Shown: positions 8,782 to 18,697, counted from the first letter of the stretch. The stretch: DNA of 64,000 bases from Desulfosarcina sp. BuS5 (GCF_028752835.1 NZ_CP087952.1:1159041-1223040), one strand, 5' to 3'. The notes: generated from the letters alone by a model not told the origin. Numbers and translations: made by a program.

Positions 8782-10128
8782 GTGAAACCTATTGTTGCCA
8801 TAGTTGGAAGACCCAATGTCGGAAAGTCTACCTTTTTTAACCGCGTTACAAAAACCAAGGACGCTATAGTCGATAATTTTCCAGGAGTGACAAGAGACCG
8901 TCACTTTGGGGATGTTTTTTGGAACGATAAAGAGTTTACATTAATAGATACAGGAGGTTTTACAGACAGTAATAATGATGATTTTGCAATTCAGATACGT
9001 TTTCAGGTGCTATGCGCAATAGAGGATGCCGATGTAATAATAATTTTGTTTGACGGTAAAAATGGTGTTTCACCCTTTGACGCGAATATTGTTGATCTGC
9101 TGCGTGGTGCAAAAAAACCGGTGCTTTTTGTTGTGAACAAGATAGATGGATTGGAACAGGAAAAGAATATTTACGATTTTTACGATCTGGGGATAGAAAA
9201 GCTTTATCCCATATCATCCGAGCATGGATATGGAGTGCCCGATTTTCTTGACGATCTTATCTCGATATTGCCGGAATTTATCTCTGATTATTCAGATGAT
9301 ATGATAAGACTTGCGGTGGTGGGGAGACCCAATGTGGGGAAATCATCTCTGATAAATAAAATTCTTGGGGAAAAACGTCTTCTTGTAAGCAGTATTCCAG
9401 GGACGACAAGGGATTCGGTCGATTCGGTCGGTGTTATGGACGGCAAATCATATCTTTTTATAGATACCGCCGGGATTCGCCGTAAAGGACGGGTAAGTCA
9501 AAAAATTGAGAAGTTTTCTATAATCAAAGCCTTGAGAAGTCTGGACAGGTGTGATGTTGCCTTGATTGTAATCGATGCTCAGGAAGGCATCACAGATCAG
9601 GATATAACTATAGCAGGATATGCTTTTGAACGTAAATGCGGCTGTATTTTTATTCTGAATAAATGGGATCTTGTCGATAAAGAGGAGCATTCCGTAAAAT
9701 CCTATTATGAAGATTTAAGGATGAATGCCAAGTTTTTCAGTTTTGCGCCGGCAATCACTATATCCGCCTTAACCGGTCGCAGGGTCGACAAGATTTCCAA
9801 ACTCGTTGAAGAGGTTTATGCTCAGTACAAGGCACGTATCGGAACAGGAAAGCTAAACCGGCTGCTTGAACGCGCCGTTCAAAGGAATGAACCGTCTTTG
9901 CACAATGGGAGACGCATAAAATTCTATTATGCAACCCAGGCATCAACAAAACCTCCAACCTTTGTATGTTTTGTCAATTACCCGGATGCGGTCCATTTTT
10001 CATACAAACGTTATTTGATGAACAGAATCAGGGATGAATTCGGGCTTGAAAAGACTCCTGTAAGAATATTTTTCCGCGGCAGAAAAAGCATGTCTGCATC
10101 TGCTGTAAAAAAACGTAAAAAAAAATAA
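8782..10128 (+). CDS. der: Ribosome-associated GTPase Der (EngA)
   Basis: Essential tandem-GTPase assembly factor for the 50S subunit. Two G domains each begin with GRPNVGKS (residues 8-15 and near 180). The first has the switch segments PGVTRDRH and DTGGF and the base-recognition motif NKID; the second has [13 protein letters not shown] and NKWD. The C-terminal KH-like domain and basic tail are present, and 448 residues is typical. The start is GTG 8782, giving [16 protein letters not shown]. rarA follows after 13 bp, suggesting co-transcription. Confidence 0.95.
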   Translation: MKPIVAIVGRPNVGKSTFFNRVTKTKDAIVDNFPGVTRDRHFGDVFWNDKEFTLIDTGGFTDSNNDDFAIQIRFQVLCAIEDADVIIILFDGKNGVSPFDANIVDLLRGAKKPVLFVVNKIDGLEQEKNIYDFYDLGIEKLYPISSEHGYGVPDFLDDLISILPEFISDYSDDMIRLAVVGRPNVGKSSLINKILGEKRLLVSSIPGTTRDSVDSVGVMDGKSYLFIDTAGIRRKGRVSQKIEKFSIIKALRSLDRCDVALIVIDAQEGITDQDITIAGYAFERKCGCIFILNKWDLVDKEEHSVKSYYEDLRMNAKFFSFAPAITISALTGRRVDKISKLVEEVYAQYKARIGTGKLNRLLERAVQRNEPSLHNGRRIKFYYATQASTKPPTFVCFVNYPDAVHFSYKRYLMNRIRDEFGLEKTPVRIFFRGRKSMSASAVKKRKKK

Positions 10129-10141
10129 CAGGGTATTTAAA

Positions 10142-11500
10142 TTGGACATTTTTAAATATCATGCAGAAAAAGCCTCCGAAGCTTCAAGGCCGCTGGCAGA
10201 CAGGATGCGACCGAAAAATCTGGACGAATTTTCAGGGCAGGCCCACATTGTTGGAAAAGGAGCCCTGATCCGTAATGCCATAGAGAATGACAAAATTTTT
10301 TCCATGATTTTGTGGGGGCCTCCGGGATGCGGAAAAACCACACTGGCCGGAATTGTTGCCGCCGAGACCAAATCCTGTTTTTTGGATTTCTCCGCAGTCC
10401 TTTCCGGGGTTAAACAGATAAGAGCGGTTATTGAAGAGGCGAAACAGCAGCAACAGCTCCATAGAAAAAGGACTATCCTTTTTGTGGATGAAATCCACCG
10501 GTTTAACAAGGCGCAGCAGGATGCATTTCTGCAGCATGTTGAGAGCGGTCTTATCACCCTAATCGGCGCCACAACCGAAAATCCTTCTTTTGAAGTTATA
10601 CCCGCGCTTTTATCCAGATGCCGATTAATTGTCCTTGAACCTATCCCTTCTGATAATATAAAAAGCTTGCTTACCGCCGCCCTTAAAGATAAAAAAAAAG
10701 GCTTGGGCAAAGCGAATTTACGCATTACAGACGAAGCTTTAGACCATATCGCTATCATAGCTGACGGTGATGTGCGCCGGGCTTTAAACAGCCTTGAAAT
10801 CTCAGCCGCCCTCTCCGCGGGGATGGCAGAAAATTTGCAAAAAAATTTGTATAAAGATAAAACAATCCAAATAACTTTGCAAACAGTGGAAAACGCTGTT
10901 CAAAAAACAGCCCTGAGCTATGACAAGAACGGCGAAGAACATTACAATATCATATCGGCATTTCACAAAAGCCTTCGCGGAAGTGATCCTGATGGCGCTG
11001 TTTACTGGCTGGGACGTATGCTGCAGGCAGGTGAGGACCCGCTTTATCCGGCCCGCAGGATGGTAAGATTTGCCTCCGAAGATGTCGGCAACGCAGATCC
11101 CCAAGCCCTTGGCGTGGCCTTGAGCGCCATGGAAGCATTCAGATTCCTTGGCCGGCCCGAAGGAGATCTCGCATTGTTCCAGGCAGCAGTATACCTTGCC
11201 GCTGCTCCCAAGAGTAATAGTATATATGCAACACACGGAATGGTAAAAGATGTTATAGATAAAACAGGCGCACTTCCTGTCCCTTTGCATATAAGAAACG
11301 CTCCCACAAAGCTGATGCGGGATATAGGTTACGGTAAAAACTATAAATACGCCCATGATTACCCGGGGGCATTTGTTGCACAGGAATATCTTCCTGAAAA
11401 ACTCAGGGACAAAATTTTTTATATCCCCACAGAAAGGGGTTACGAAAAAGCAATAAAAGACAGGTTGGAGAACCTGCGTAAGATAAAAAACCGGCCATAG
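10142..11500 (+). CDS. rarA: Replication-associated recombination protein A (RarA/MgsA)
   Basis: AAA+ ATPase acting at stalled replication forks. Walker A is GPPGCGKT (58-65), Walker B is LFVDEIHR, sensor 1 lies in GATTENPSFE, and the arginine-finger region is LLSRCR. The C-terminal tetramerisation domain includes ASEDVGNADPQAL and the AVYLAAAPKSN and YAHDYPGAFVAQEYLP segments typical of the family. The start is TTG 10142, only 13 bp after der; there is no better ATG that preserves the conserved N-terminus RPLADRMRP. Length (452) is normal. Confidence 0.93.
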   Translation: MDIFKYHAEKASEASRPLADRMRPKNLDEFSGQAHIVGKGALIRNAIENDKIFSMILWGPPGCGKTTLAGIVAAETKSCFLDFSAVLSGVKQIRAVIEEAKQQQQLHRKRTILFVDEIHRFNKAQQDAFLQHVESGLITLIGATTENPSFEVIPALLSRCRLIVLEPIPSDNIKSLLTAALKDKKKGLGKANLRITDEALDHIAIIADGDVRRALNSLEISAALSAGMAENLQKNLYKDKTIQITLQTVENAVQKTALSYDKNGEEHYNIISAFHKSLRGSDPDGAVYWLGRMLQAGEDPLYPARRMVRFASEDVGNADPQALGVALSAMEAFRFLGRPEGDLALFQAAVYLAAAPKSNSIYATHGMVKDVIDKTGALPVPLHIRNAPTKLMRDIGYGKNYKYAHDYPGAFVAQEYLPEKLRDKIFYIPTERGYEKAIKDRLENLRKIKNRP

Positions 11501-11591
11501 AATTCGTCTGCATTTTTTATTCAACCTCTATGTAACCGGGAAAGCGGAGCTATACATCGAAAGGTCGCAAATTGTGTATTGAAGGAGTTTT

Positions 11592-12677
11592 ATGAAAAAA
11601 GCAATAATAACCGGAATTACAGGCCAAGACGGCGCGTATCTTGTCAAATTTCTACTCAACAAGGGATATGAAGTTCACGGCATAAAACGGAGGGCATCAT
11701 CATTCAATACAGCGCGTGTTGATCATCTCTATGAAGATCCCCACGAAAAAGATGTCCATTTTTTCATGCACTACGGCGATTTGACCGACGCAACAAATCT
11801 TATCCGGATCATCCAGGAAATCAGACCTGATGAGATCTACAACCTTGCCGCCCAGAGTCATGTTCAGGTGTCATTTGAAACACCTGAATACACAGCTAAT
11901 TCCGATGCTCTCGGCACACTGCGGCTGCTTGAAGCTATCCGTATCCTGGGACTGGAGCAAAAAACCCGTTTTTACCAGGCATCTACCAGTGAAATGTATG
12001 GCAATGTCCGGGAAATACCTCAAACAGAGACCACCCCTTTTTACCCCCGCAGTCCATATGGCGCCGCCAAGGTTTACGCGTACTGGATAACTGTTAACTA
12101 TCGGGAGGCTTACAATATTTTCGCTTGCAACGGCATTCTTTTTAATCATGAGTCTCCCTTAAGAGGTGAAACCTTTGTAACCCGAAAAATAACCAGGGCT
12201 GTTGCCAGGATAAAATTAGGACTTCAGTCAAAACTCTACCTGGGAAACATTGATTCAAAACGTGACTGGGGGTTTGCCGGAGATTATATCAAAGCCATGT
12301 GGCTCATGCTGCAGCATGCGGAACCGGTCGATTTTGTAATCGCCACAGGAGAAACCCACTCAGTGCGGGAATTTGTTGAAAAATCTTTCATGGAAACAGG
12401 AACAGAGATATACTGGGAAGGAAAAGACGAAAACGAGCAAGGCAAAGATTCTAAGACAGGAAAAGTCCTTGTGGAAATCGATCCACGATATTTCAGGCCC
12501 ACGGAAGTAGACTATCTGCTTGGTGATCCTTCCCGTGCCAAAAAGCTTCTGAGATGGGAAGCAAAGGTGTCTTTTGATGAACTCGTTAAAATAATGGTGC
12601 AGCAGGACCTTGGCGCAGCCGGTCAGGAACATCTGCTGCAAAAAGAAGGTTATAAAACATTTAACAATTTTGAGTAA
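11592..12677 (+). CDS. gmd: GDP-mannose 4,6-dehydratase
   Basis: Converts GDP-D-mannose to GDP-4-keto-6-deoxymannose, the first step to GDP-L-fucose. Extended SDR fold: nucleotide-binding [10 protein letters not shown] (8-17), the NADP-specific RRAS, catalytic STSEMYG and YGAAK (Tyr-x3-Lys). The ATG at 11592 has GAAGGAG seven bases upstream. The 361-residue length and all key residues look intact. It is followed after 4 bp by fcl, so both steps are made from one message, as in many polysaccharide loci. Confidence 0.95.
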   Translation: MKKAIITGITGQDGAYLVKFLLNKGYEVHGIKRRASSFNTARVDHLYEDPHEKDVHFFMHYGDLTDATNLIRIIQEIRPDEIYNLAAQSHVQVSFETPEYTANSDALGTLRLLEAIRILGLEQKTRFYQASTSEMYGNVREIPQTETTPFYPRSPYGAAKVYAYWITVNYREAYNIFACNGILFNHESPLRGETFVTRKITRAVARIKLGLQSKLYLGNIDSKRDWGFAGDYIKAMWLMLQHAEPVDFVIATGETHSVREFVEKSFMETGTEIYWEGKDENEQGKDSKTGKVLVEIDPRYFRPTEVDYLLGDPSRAKKLLRWEAKVSFDELVKIMVQQDLGAAGQEHLLQKEGYKTFNNFE

Positions 12678-12681
12678 AGCA

Positions 12682-13617
12682 ATGAATAAGCAAGCAAGTA
12701 TTTATATTGCCGGGCACAAAGGCCTGGTCGGTTCGGCAATAGTCCGCAGGCTTAAATTAAGCGGCTATAACAACCTGATTACGCGTACCCATAAAGAACT
12801 GGATATCACCCGCCAGGATCAAACAGAGTCATTTTTTAATGAAACAAAACCGGATTTTGTATTCCTGGCGGCAGCACGGGTCGGCGGAATTATCGGCAAC
12901 AGCACATATCCGGCCGACTTTATATATGACAACCTGGCCATTCAAGCCAACGTAATACACACATCTTATATAAATAAAGTAAAAAAACTCCTTTTTCTTG
13001 GAAGCTCCTGCATATACCCCAGGAACTGTCCCCAGCCTATGCGTGAAGAACATCTCCTCTCCGGTTATCTTGAACCTACCAACGAACCCTATGCAGTCGC
13101 AAAAATCGCCGGAATAAAAATGTGTCAGTCTTATAACCGGCAATACGGAACTCAATATATCAGTATTATGCCGACCAACCTTTACGGCCCCCATGACAAT
13201 TTCGATCTTGAGACCTCCCATGTACTGCCGGCCTTTATAAGAAAATTTCATGAAGCTAAAGCAGAAGGAAAAAGTGAAGTCGAAATATGGGGCACAGGAA
13301 CACCCAAACGTGAATTATTGCATGTGGACGATTTGGCGGAGGCCTGTCTCTTTTTGATGAATAATTATAATGAATCTGAAATAATAAATGTCGGCTCCGG
13401 CATTGACATTACAATAAAAGAATTAGCTGAAAAAACGGCATCTATAACAGGCTACCGGGGCAAACTGTGCTTTGACACCTCAAAACCGGACGGCACACCT
13501 CTCAAGCTGCTCGATATCTCAAAAATCAAATCTCTCGGCTGGCAGGCCAGCATTGAATTAGACGATGGAATCAGAAATACATACCAGTGGTACAAAGAGA
13601 ACCTTGATAAACTATAG
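12682..13617 (+). CDS. fcl: GDP-L-fucose synthase
   Basis: Epimerase-reductase that completes GDP-L-fucose synthesis from the Gmd product. Starting at ATG 12682 it is 311 residues. It has GHKGLVGSAIV for nucleotide binding, SSCIYP, and YAVAK (Tyr-x3-Lys). An upstream in-frame extension would overlap gmd and is not expected. The stop codon TAG is immediately followed by TGGACCCC, the left end of an IS3-type remnant, so the last few residues could have been altered by that insertion. This is the last intact polysaccharide gene before the island; the locus resumes at 45.67 kb. Confidence 0.93.
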   Translation: MNKQASIYIAGHKGLVGSAIVRRLKLSGYNNLITRTHKELDITRQDQTESFFNETKPDFVFLAAARVGGIIGNSTYPADFIYDNLAIQANVIHTSYINKVKKLLFLGSSCIYPRNCPQPMREEHLLSGYLEPTNEPYAVAKIAGIKMCQSYNRQYGTQYISIMPTNLYGPHDNFDLETSHVLPAFIRKFHEAKAEGKSEVEIWGTGTPKRELLHVDDLAEACLFLMNNYNESEIINVGSGIDITIKELAEKTASITGYRGKLCFDTSKPDGTPLKLLDISKIKSLGWQASIELDDGIRNTYQWYKENLDKL

Positions 13618-13910
13618 TGGACCCCAAAAATGCGACAATATGTTAAGGTGTAATTCTAAACAAACAGGAGGAAGCAAATGAAAAAGAGAAAGAATTATAC
13701 CAAAGACTTTAAGGCTCGGGTTGCGCTGGATGCCATAAAAGGCCAGAAGATAATAAATGAACTGGCAACTGAATATGGAGTCCATAGCAATCAAATCGGC
13801 CAGTGGAAGAAAAAACTGATTACTGAATCAACAGAAGTTTTTTCGCAAAACAGGGGTCGTGATGCAAAGGCTTATGAGGCTGAAAAAGATCGTCTATACC
13901 AACAGATCGG
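13618..13910 (+). pseudogene. IS3-family OrfA remnant
   Basis: TGGACCCCAAAAATGCGACA just after fcl resembles an IS3-family left end. From 13678 a frame with AGGAGG upstream encodes KNYTKDFKARVALDAIKG and EYGVHSNQIGQWKKKL, the helix-turn-helix OrfA of the IS3 family, through EAEKDRLYQQIG. Homology stops near 13905 and no OrfB with DDE residues follows. From 13911 to 14099 I see only a short hydrophobic unassigned reading (LALVGARYLGYLFPL). Confidence 0.75.
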
Positions 13911-14099
13911 AAACAGCAATTCTAATTATGGCTTTAGTTGGAGCAAGATATTTGGGATATTTATTCCCCCTAACCATCATAACCAATAACACACTGTTTT
14001 AATTAAAAATAAAATCTATAAACAAACGCATAAGCTTGTGGTAACAAATAATGGGTAAGAACAATTAACTATTATCGGTTATCTTGGACTCATATTCGT

Positions 14100-14665
14100 T
14101 TGCCCCAAAATCAGGAAGCGAAAATAATCGCATCAACGCAACTGCCGGATATCTCTTTTGAGATGATGGTGCAGCAGCTTCGTATTGCGAGCCACAATTT
14201 TCCTGATAAGCGCATCGGTAGCAACATACAATACAGCATTGAGGATATAGCCCTTAGCGGTTTTTCGGTATTCTTTACGCAATCTCCTTCTTTTCTTGCC
14301 TCGATGATCTTCGCTCATACAACAACAATTTACTGTGTGCATAGTTGGGGAAGTTATTTCGTCCTCGTTCCTTACCACCTGAGTTTATTACCCCGCAGGA
14401 CGGACATAAAAAACAAGACTGTGAAAATGCGGCAGCTAAACGCTGGTTAAACCAATTTGTTCCGCTTTATAAGGCATTTGGTATCACCATCTTAGGCGAT
14501 GATTTATATTGTAAGCAATCGCTATGCAAATTGATTTTGCAGAACGGGCTTGATTTCATTCTTGTTTGCAAACCCGATTCTCATAAAACCCTTTACCAAT
14601 GGGTTGAAGAACTTGATGGCCTGCAAGCTGTTGAAACGGTAGTGAAAAAAAGGTGGACAGGTTAA
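14100..14665 (+). pseudogene. Decayed transposase with internal deletion
   Basis: The first part (FPDKRIGSNIQYSIEDIALS, FSVFFTQSPSFLA) and the last part (EFITPQDGHKKQDCENAAAK, TILGDDLYCKQ, FILVCKPDSHKTLY) are N-terminal and catalytic segments of one transposase family, here in different frames. The middle has been replaced around 14330-14375 by CATAGTTGGGGAAGTTATTT, which recurs near 53694, and by a frameshift. The conserved TILGDDLYC holds a likely catalytic Asp. Family assignment is from memory of sequence and not exact. Confidence 0.65.
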
Positions 14666-14825
14666 GGGCCAAATGTAGACCTGACCCCATTTTTCATTTT
14701 TTCTTGAGTTTTTGCGAACTTTGTGAGATAAAAAAAACAGGCCGTTTGGGTGGCAACGGTTACCCGCCTTTGCGGCAAACACAAAATAATTGTAAAACTA
14801 AAACATACCAAAATATAGAAACAAA

Positions 14826-15554
14826 ATGAAAAGCAAACAAGACAAAGAAACCAGACTCGATCGAATAGAGAAGGGTATAGCATTGCTTCTTCAAGGAACC
14901 TCTGAATTGAGGGAGTCGCAAAAGAAGACCGATGCTCAGCAACGAAAAACCGATGCTCAGCAACGAAAAACTGATGCTTAGCAACGAAAAACCGATGCTC
15001 AACTGCAGAAGACCGATGCTCAACTGCAGAAGACCGATGCTCAACTGCAAGAGACCAATGCCCAGATAAAAAAGACCGAAAAACAGCTTGAAAAGACGAT
15101 AATAAAGCTTGATGAAATTGGAAGGCAGTTAGGTGATCTTGGACTTGTGCAAGGTGAGGTAGCCGAGGATTTATTTTACAGAAATGTCCGTTATCTTTTC
15201 AAAAATGAGCGTGATATGATTTTTGCTGATGTGAAGAGAAATTTAAAAAGGAAGGGAGCCGGGGAATACGATATTGTGGCGGTAAATGGAGATTCTGTGC
15301 TGGTAATAGAGGTCAAAAACAAATTGCAAAAGCGGATGGTAGACAATTTTTTAGAAAAGAGACTACCTAAATTCATGGAAGTTTTTCCCGAGTTCCGGGG
15401 GCGCAAACTTTTTGGCGGGATTGGAGCATTGGTGGTGAAAAATGATGTAAGCCGTTACGCTGAGAAGGCGGGGCTATATGTGCTTACCCAGTCCAGTGAA
15501 GGGGGCGCGACCCTAACCAATCGCAAAAACTTCCGTGCAAAGGAATTCAGTTGA
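14826..15554 (+). pseudogene. Coiled-coil PD-(D/E)XK nuclease-like protein, in-frame amber
   Basis: Same protein as 33360-34022. ATG 14826 opens MKSKQDKETRLDRIEKG, then about eight heptads of type KTDAQQR or KTDAQLQ encoded by 21-bp repeats. Codon 52 (14979-14981) is TAG where neighbouring repeat units have CAG. After it the frame is open to 15554: EYDIVAVNGD and VLVIEVKNKL form a D...ExK nuclease signature. A GTG at 15147 could start a shortened form lacking the coiled coil. The end LTNRKNFRAKEF looks like the ancestral C-terminus, whereas the other copy is frameshifted there. An R repeat (14658) precedes it, with 130 bp of non-coding DNA between. Confidence 0.7.
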
Positions 15555-15778
15555 TTGGCTGCAGACTAACTAAATCTAAAATTGAGAAAGTGAGTTACGC
15601 CTGCCAATATAAAAATAGCAAAGGGGAATTGATTTTCAGATACGATAATGCAAAACATAAGCCTGCCTTTCGGTTCCTTGAACACAACAACACAAAAGAA
15701 TACGCCCATCGAGAGCTTTGCAAAGGTCTCGAAAAGAAACCAATAAAGCAACATAACGTCCCCCAGGCTGCCTTTAAG
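15551..15778 (+). pseudogene. TumE-like (DUF6516) toxin remnant
   Basis: Frame KIEKVSYACQYKNSKGELIF followed by RYDNAKHKPAFRF and EHNNTKEY matches the central region of the TumE/DUF6516 toxin family, where R-Y-D-N-A and the following histidines are conserved. The N-terminal half is missing: the reading enters from the tail of the preceding nuclease gene. The C-terminal end is cut by an inserted element at 15779. A parallel remnant with the same junction lies at 34000-34233, so the truncation predates duplication. Confidence 0.55.
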
Positions 15779-16000
15779 GTAACCGTTCACGGTTTACGGT
15801 TGAAAATAGAACGGTAACGCCGGCAACACCGGTTATATGGGAATCAATGGTAACAGTGGCAACACCGTAGAGACAAGGCATGCCTTGTCTCTACAGCCCG
15901 GCCGCCATCACCACAATTTCAACAACAACTCAACCATGGGAACGGAAACAGAAACTCTGACAAAAATGTTAGCCATAAACCGGCAACCGTGAACGGTTAC
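15779..16000. mobile_element. 222-bp MITE-like element A (GTAACCGTTCACGGTT ends)
   Basis: Terminal inverted repeats GTAACCGTTCACGGTT, 16 bp exact, flanked by an 8-bp direct repeat CCTTTAAG (15771-15778 and 16001-16008). The homologous sequence near 34211-34235 has CCTTTAAG once and no element, an empty site. The interior encodes nothing and contains the 28-bp palindrome at 15867-15894 shared with 2130-2157. The element is too short for a transposase and must be mobilised in trans. Confidence 0.9.
15867..15894. repeat. 28-bp perfect palindrome, copy 2
   Basis: Identical to 2130-2157 (half-site GTAGAGACAAGGCA). It lies inside element A, so it either arrived as cargo or inserted into that element. 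Confidence 0.85.
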
Positions 16001-16215
16001 CCTTTAAGATGTGACCCTGTTGTTTCCAGAGATCAAGCGGATGGTGTTGAAATTAGAAGAATAAACATCTGTGTGGTTCTGCGGTTAATTCTAATTTTTT
16101 GGATTTAAAATGGTTAGCATGACTTGACTACTAAACGTTTTAAAGGAAGTTACTTGTTTCAGGGCAGACTAAGGGTCAAACGTAGACCTGACCCCATTTT
16201 TTGTGGAGGATAACT

Positions 16216-16455
16216 ATGCAGGATATACTAAATCGGATCACCTTTAATAAAGACATTCTTTGTGGAAAACCTCTTATTCGCGGCCTGAGAATATCTGTTG
16301 AAATGATATTGGAGCTATTGGCCAGAGGGGTTACAGAAGAAGAGATTCTACAAGACTATCCCCAACTTGAACCGGATGATCTTCGTGCTGCATTGCTCTA
16401 TGCTCATCATATGGTGGCCAGAGAGAATGTTTTTGATCGAGTTGCAGTTGGATAA
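16216..16455 (+). CDS. DUF433 antitoxin
   Basis: A 79-residue protein starting at ATG 16216, with GGAGG seven bases upstream. ITFNKDILCGKPLIRGLRIS and EILQDYPQLEPDDLRAALLYA are the DUF433 signatures (a compact helix-turn-helix fold, VapB-like). DUF433 genes commonly precede DUF5615 PIN-like toxins; here the partner starts 5 bp downstream. It would bind and neutralise the toxin and probably repress the promoter. An R repeat ends 21 bp upstream. Looks intact. Confidence 0.85.
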   Translation: MQDILNRITFNKDILCGKPLIRGLRISVEMILELLARGVTEEEILQDYPQLEPDDLRAALLYAHHMVARENVFDRVAVG

Positions 16456-16460
16456 GCGCT

Positions 16461-16808
16461 ATGAATTTTTTGTTGGATGTAAACGCAAGTGGGGCCGTAG
16501 CTCGTTGGTTGATTCACCTGGGGTATGACGTAGCCGAGGTCGGTCAGAAAGACCCAAGAATGAGTGACAATGAGATTTTGAGCTGGGCTGTGAGGGAGAG
16601 CAGGATTATTGTTACGACAGACAACGATTTTGAGGAAATGATCTGGCGACAAGGGAAACCACATTGTGGTGTCTTACGTTTGGAAAATCTGCCACGGTCT
16701 GAGAGAATAGCGCTCTTGCATGATGTGCTTGATCGTCATAGCCAGGATTTGGAATCCGGAGCCATTGTTATTGCATTAACCATAAAATTCCGTGTCCGGA
16801 AGCCGTAG
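16461..16808 (+). CDS. DUF5615 PIN-like toxin
   Basis: A 115-residue PIN-like protein of the Mut7-C/DUF5615 group, predicted RNase partner of the preceding DUF433 antitoxin. Acidic positions occur in MNFLLDVNAS, DNEILSWAV and TTDNDFEEM, the expected metal-ligand triad. It is full length and intact, whereas the copy at 32283 is cut after SWAVKE. The two genes form a 5-bp-spaced operon. Confidence 0.82.
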   Translation: MNFLLDVNASGAVARWLIHLGYDVAEVGQKDPRMSDNEILSWAVRESRIIVTTDNDFEEMIWRQGKPHCGVLRLENLPRSERIALLHDVLDRHSQDLESGAIVIALTIKFRVRKP

Positions 16809-17289
16809 GCTGATTATCATTTATTACTTTTTTCTGGAAAGTAATGAATGATAAAAGAAAATCCCAATAATCCCGCCTGCCACGTAGGTGGGAACCATCG
16901 TACTGAGGTTAACCCTGTCTGATAAAAAATAAGTTTAAAAGTTAAGAGCCCCCTGTCGTCTTTGAGCTACAGGTTTAATGCACTAATCAAGACGCGGCCC
17001 CAATTGTTCTCCGTCGGCCGAAGGTTTTGGCCGATAAGGCAGTGAAATTATTTCTGCGGGAAACTATAGAAAAACAATTAAACACAAAAAAGTTACGCTC
17101 AAGTTATTTACTTATTTAAGGACGTACCCGTCCCAAGTCCCGTCCCCAAGTCCACAGGAGTGAAAAACGATGGCCTATAATCGTGTTGAAAAGAAAATAA
17201 CGCAAAATAAGCGGGTTAAGGGTAAGCTGAATAAAATAAAAAAGTGAATATTGAATATTTAAGATGTGACCCCTTTTTCCTCTCTTTGT
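16809..17289 (+). other. Non-coding stretch with repeat copies
   Basis: Contains the second copy of the 58-bp repeat (17012-17069) and an L repeat (17246-17273). A 25-codon frame at 17170-17247 (MAYNRVEKKITQNKRVKGKL...) has AGGAG eight bases before its ATG; it is highly basic and may be a broken antitoxin start or chance. Otherwise no gene. Confidence 0.4.
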
Positions 17290-17584
17290 TAGTACTCAAA
17301 TAATTAATGAAATGTGTGTGAACTTAATAAAAAAAGTAAATTTTCCGGAAGGAAAAATTCAGCATTTAATTGAATCACTATACAAAAAATATCCAGTATT
17401 TGAGTTATTTCAAGATATACTGTTAAAGGCATCAAAGATACGCGCTGATAAGAGCTTTTCTTTCCGGGACAGCGTTGTTGCAGCCAGCGCCCTGGATTGT
17501 GATGCAAATTATTTGATTTCGGAAGATATGCAGGATGGATTTATCCTGGAGAATAAACTTGCAATCATAAACCCATTCATCTGA
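17290..17584 (+). pseudogene. PIN-domain toxin, 5'-truncated copy
   Basis: The C-terminal two thirds of the intact PIN gene at 31505-31936, about 95% identical by eye. Homology begins at AGTACTCAAATAATTAATGA just after an L repeat; the N-terminal FIDTNIWLY with the first catalytic Asp is missing. What remains (SFRDSVVAASALDCDANYL, SEDMQDGF) includes the later acidic residues. An ATG at 17312 could start a 90-residue fragment, unlikely to be active. Confidence 0.8.
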
Positions 17585-17688
17585 ATCAATATTCAATTTT
17601 TTTACATAGAACTCCACCAGGCGATAAAAAAAGACTCCCATCTTTACAAGATTGATGTAACCAAGGTGCGTACAAAAATAAGTTCGGA

Positions 17689-17737
17689 ATTTTAAGCGTT
17701 GAGGCGCCTGGCCGGCAAGGCGCGAAAGCGTTTAAGG
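17689..17737. repeat. GGCGCC hairpin repeat following PIN genes
   Basis: Form ATTTTAAGCG-x2-GAGGCGCCTGG...AAGGCGC...TTTAAGG. Copies: 17689-17737, 32042-32091, 45441-45488 and inverted at about 5645-5690. In the 45441 copy the arms TTAAGTGCTGAGGCGCC and GGCGCCTCAGCGCTTAA are almost perfectly complementary; other copies have a decayed right arm. Downstream sequence through AGCCGCCAGGTA and AACTGAAAAAATAAAC is shared by the three + strand copies up to an R repeat. Confidence 0.75.
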
Positions 17738-17913
17738 TATTTTTGACAGCCTGTTGCGCTCAAGCCGCCAGGTATGCCAGGAACTGAAAAAATAAACCTA
17801 TAATCCGAGTTTCGCATTGTTGGTTGATTCAGGACAGACTAAGGGTCAAACGTAGACTTGACCCGTTTTTTTTTAATTGAATCACTTAAACCAATGGACG
17901 TCCCCCTGCATGC

Positions 17914-17990
17914 CTTGACGTTTTGAGGCCTGTGTATTACATAAAGAAAGGAAAATGTAATATCGAATAATTAATATGCATAGTTATGAT
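17914..17990 (+). repeat. Remnant of an AbrB/PIN promoter region
   Basis: CCTTGACGTTTTGAGGCCTG, then TGTATTACATAAA and ATTAATATGC, is a diverged copy of the promoter and leader at 24859-24925 and 29429-29495. The antitoxin coding sequence itself is absent. The following P repeat (about 18029) and nucleotidyltransferase gene have replaced it. It records a deleted third copy of that module. Confidence 0.6.
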
Positions 17991-18105
17991 GTTAAAAAGA
18001 TAAGCAAGTTTATGGGATAAAGATAAGTAAGGTGTCCCCGGAATTCCTCCAAACTGCAAACAAAATTAAACGACTATGACAGGGTTTCAGGCGTAAGGTA
18101 CTATA

Positions 18106-18288
18106 ATGATTAAAAAGGTAGTTAAAATAAGAAATATAAATGATAAAAGTTTGCTTTTAGATGATTTAGAGTATTGGTTGAGCAAATCACATGAAGAAAG
18201 AGTAGCAGCGGTTGATTATTTGAGGAGACAATTTCATGGAGGTTCAGAAAGACTTCAAAGAGTTGTTAGAGTTATTCAACGTACATAA
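18106..18288 (+). CDS. Small partner protein of nucleotidyltransferase module
   Basis: A 60-residue protein: LEYWLSKSHEERVAAVDYLR then RLQRVVRVIQRT. Short proteins with the pattern EYWL(S)xxxxERVAAVxxLRRQ are often encoded directly upstream of DUF6036-type nucleotidyltransferases, as here, where the next gene begins inside this one at 18236. They are presumed partners in a toxin-antitoxin-like pair, but activity is not established. There is no strong ribosome site before the ATG. A P repeat lies about 60 bp upstream. Confidence 0.6.
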   Translation: MIKKVVKIRNINDKSLLLDDLEYWLSKSHEERVAAVDYLRRQFHGGSERLQRVVRVIQRT

Positions 18289-18697
18289 AGTTAAATATCT
18301 TATAGTGGGAGATTATGTAGTGGGAGGTTATGCACTTGCCTATCATGGCGCTCCGAGATATACTGGAGATATAGATATGTTTGTTAAGCCCGATATGGAG
18401 AATGCACTGAACATTTTAAAAGCGCTCAAAGAATTTGGTTTTGGCTCGGTTGGTTTAAAGCCTGAAGATTTTTAAAGTCCTGGTAAAGTTATTCAATTAG
18501 GTTATCCACCTGTGCGTATAGATATTATCACATCAATATCAGGTATATCATCATGGGACAAGGCTTTTAAAGAATGCGATAAAGGCAAATATGGTGATGT
18601 TCCGGTATGTTATATTGGGCGTGATCATTATGTTCTGAATAAAAGAGTTTCCGGCAGAAAAAAAGACCTTGCTGATTTAGAGGCGCTTGGTGAATAA
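18236..18697 (+). pseudogene. Nucleotidyltransferase toxin-like gene with in-frame ochre
   Basis: Reads MEVQKDFKELLELFNVHKVK, VVGGYALAYHGAPR and TGDIDMFV, the G-G...D-x-D signature of DUF6036/AbiEii-like nucleotidyltransferases. TAA at 18473-18475 interrupts after LKPEDF; the same frame then continues PGKVIQLGYPPVRIDIITS ... GRKKDLADLEALGE to 18697. A CAA-to-TAA change would explain it. As it stands only the first 79 residues, which include the active site, would be made. It overlaps the small upstream gene. Confidence 0.75.

Noticed and set aside
10802-11524. A long - strand frame opposite rarA
   Set aside because: rarA is conserved throughout on the + strand and the opposite frame has no family features.
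14900-15060. Regular 21-bp repeats that might be a CRISPR array
   Set aside because: The units are contiguous, without spacers, and encode heptads of a coiled coil in one open frame.
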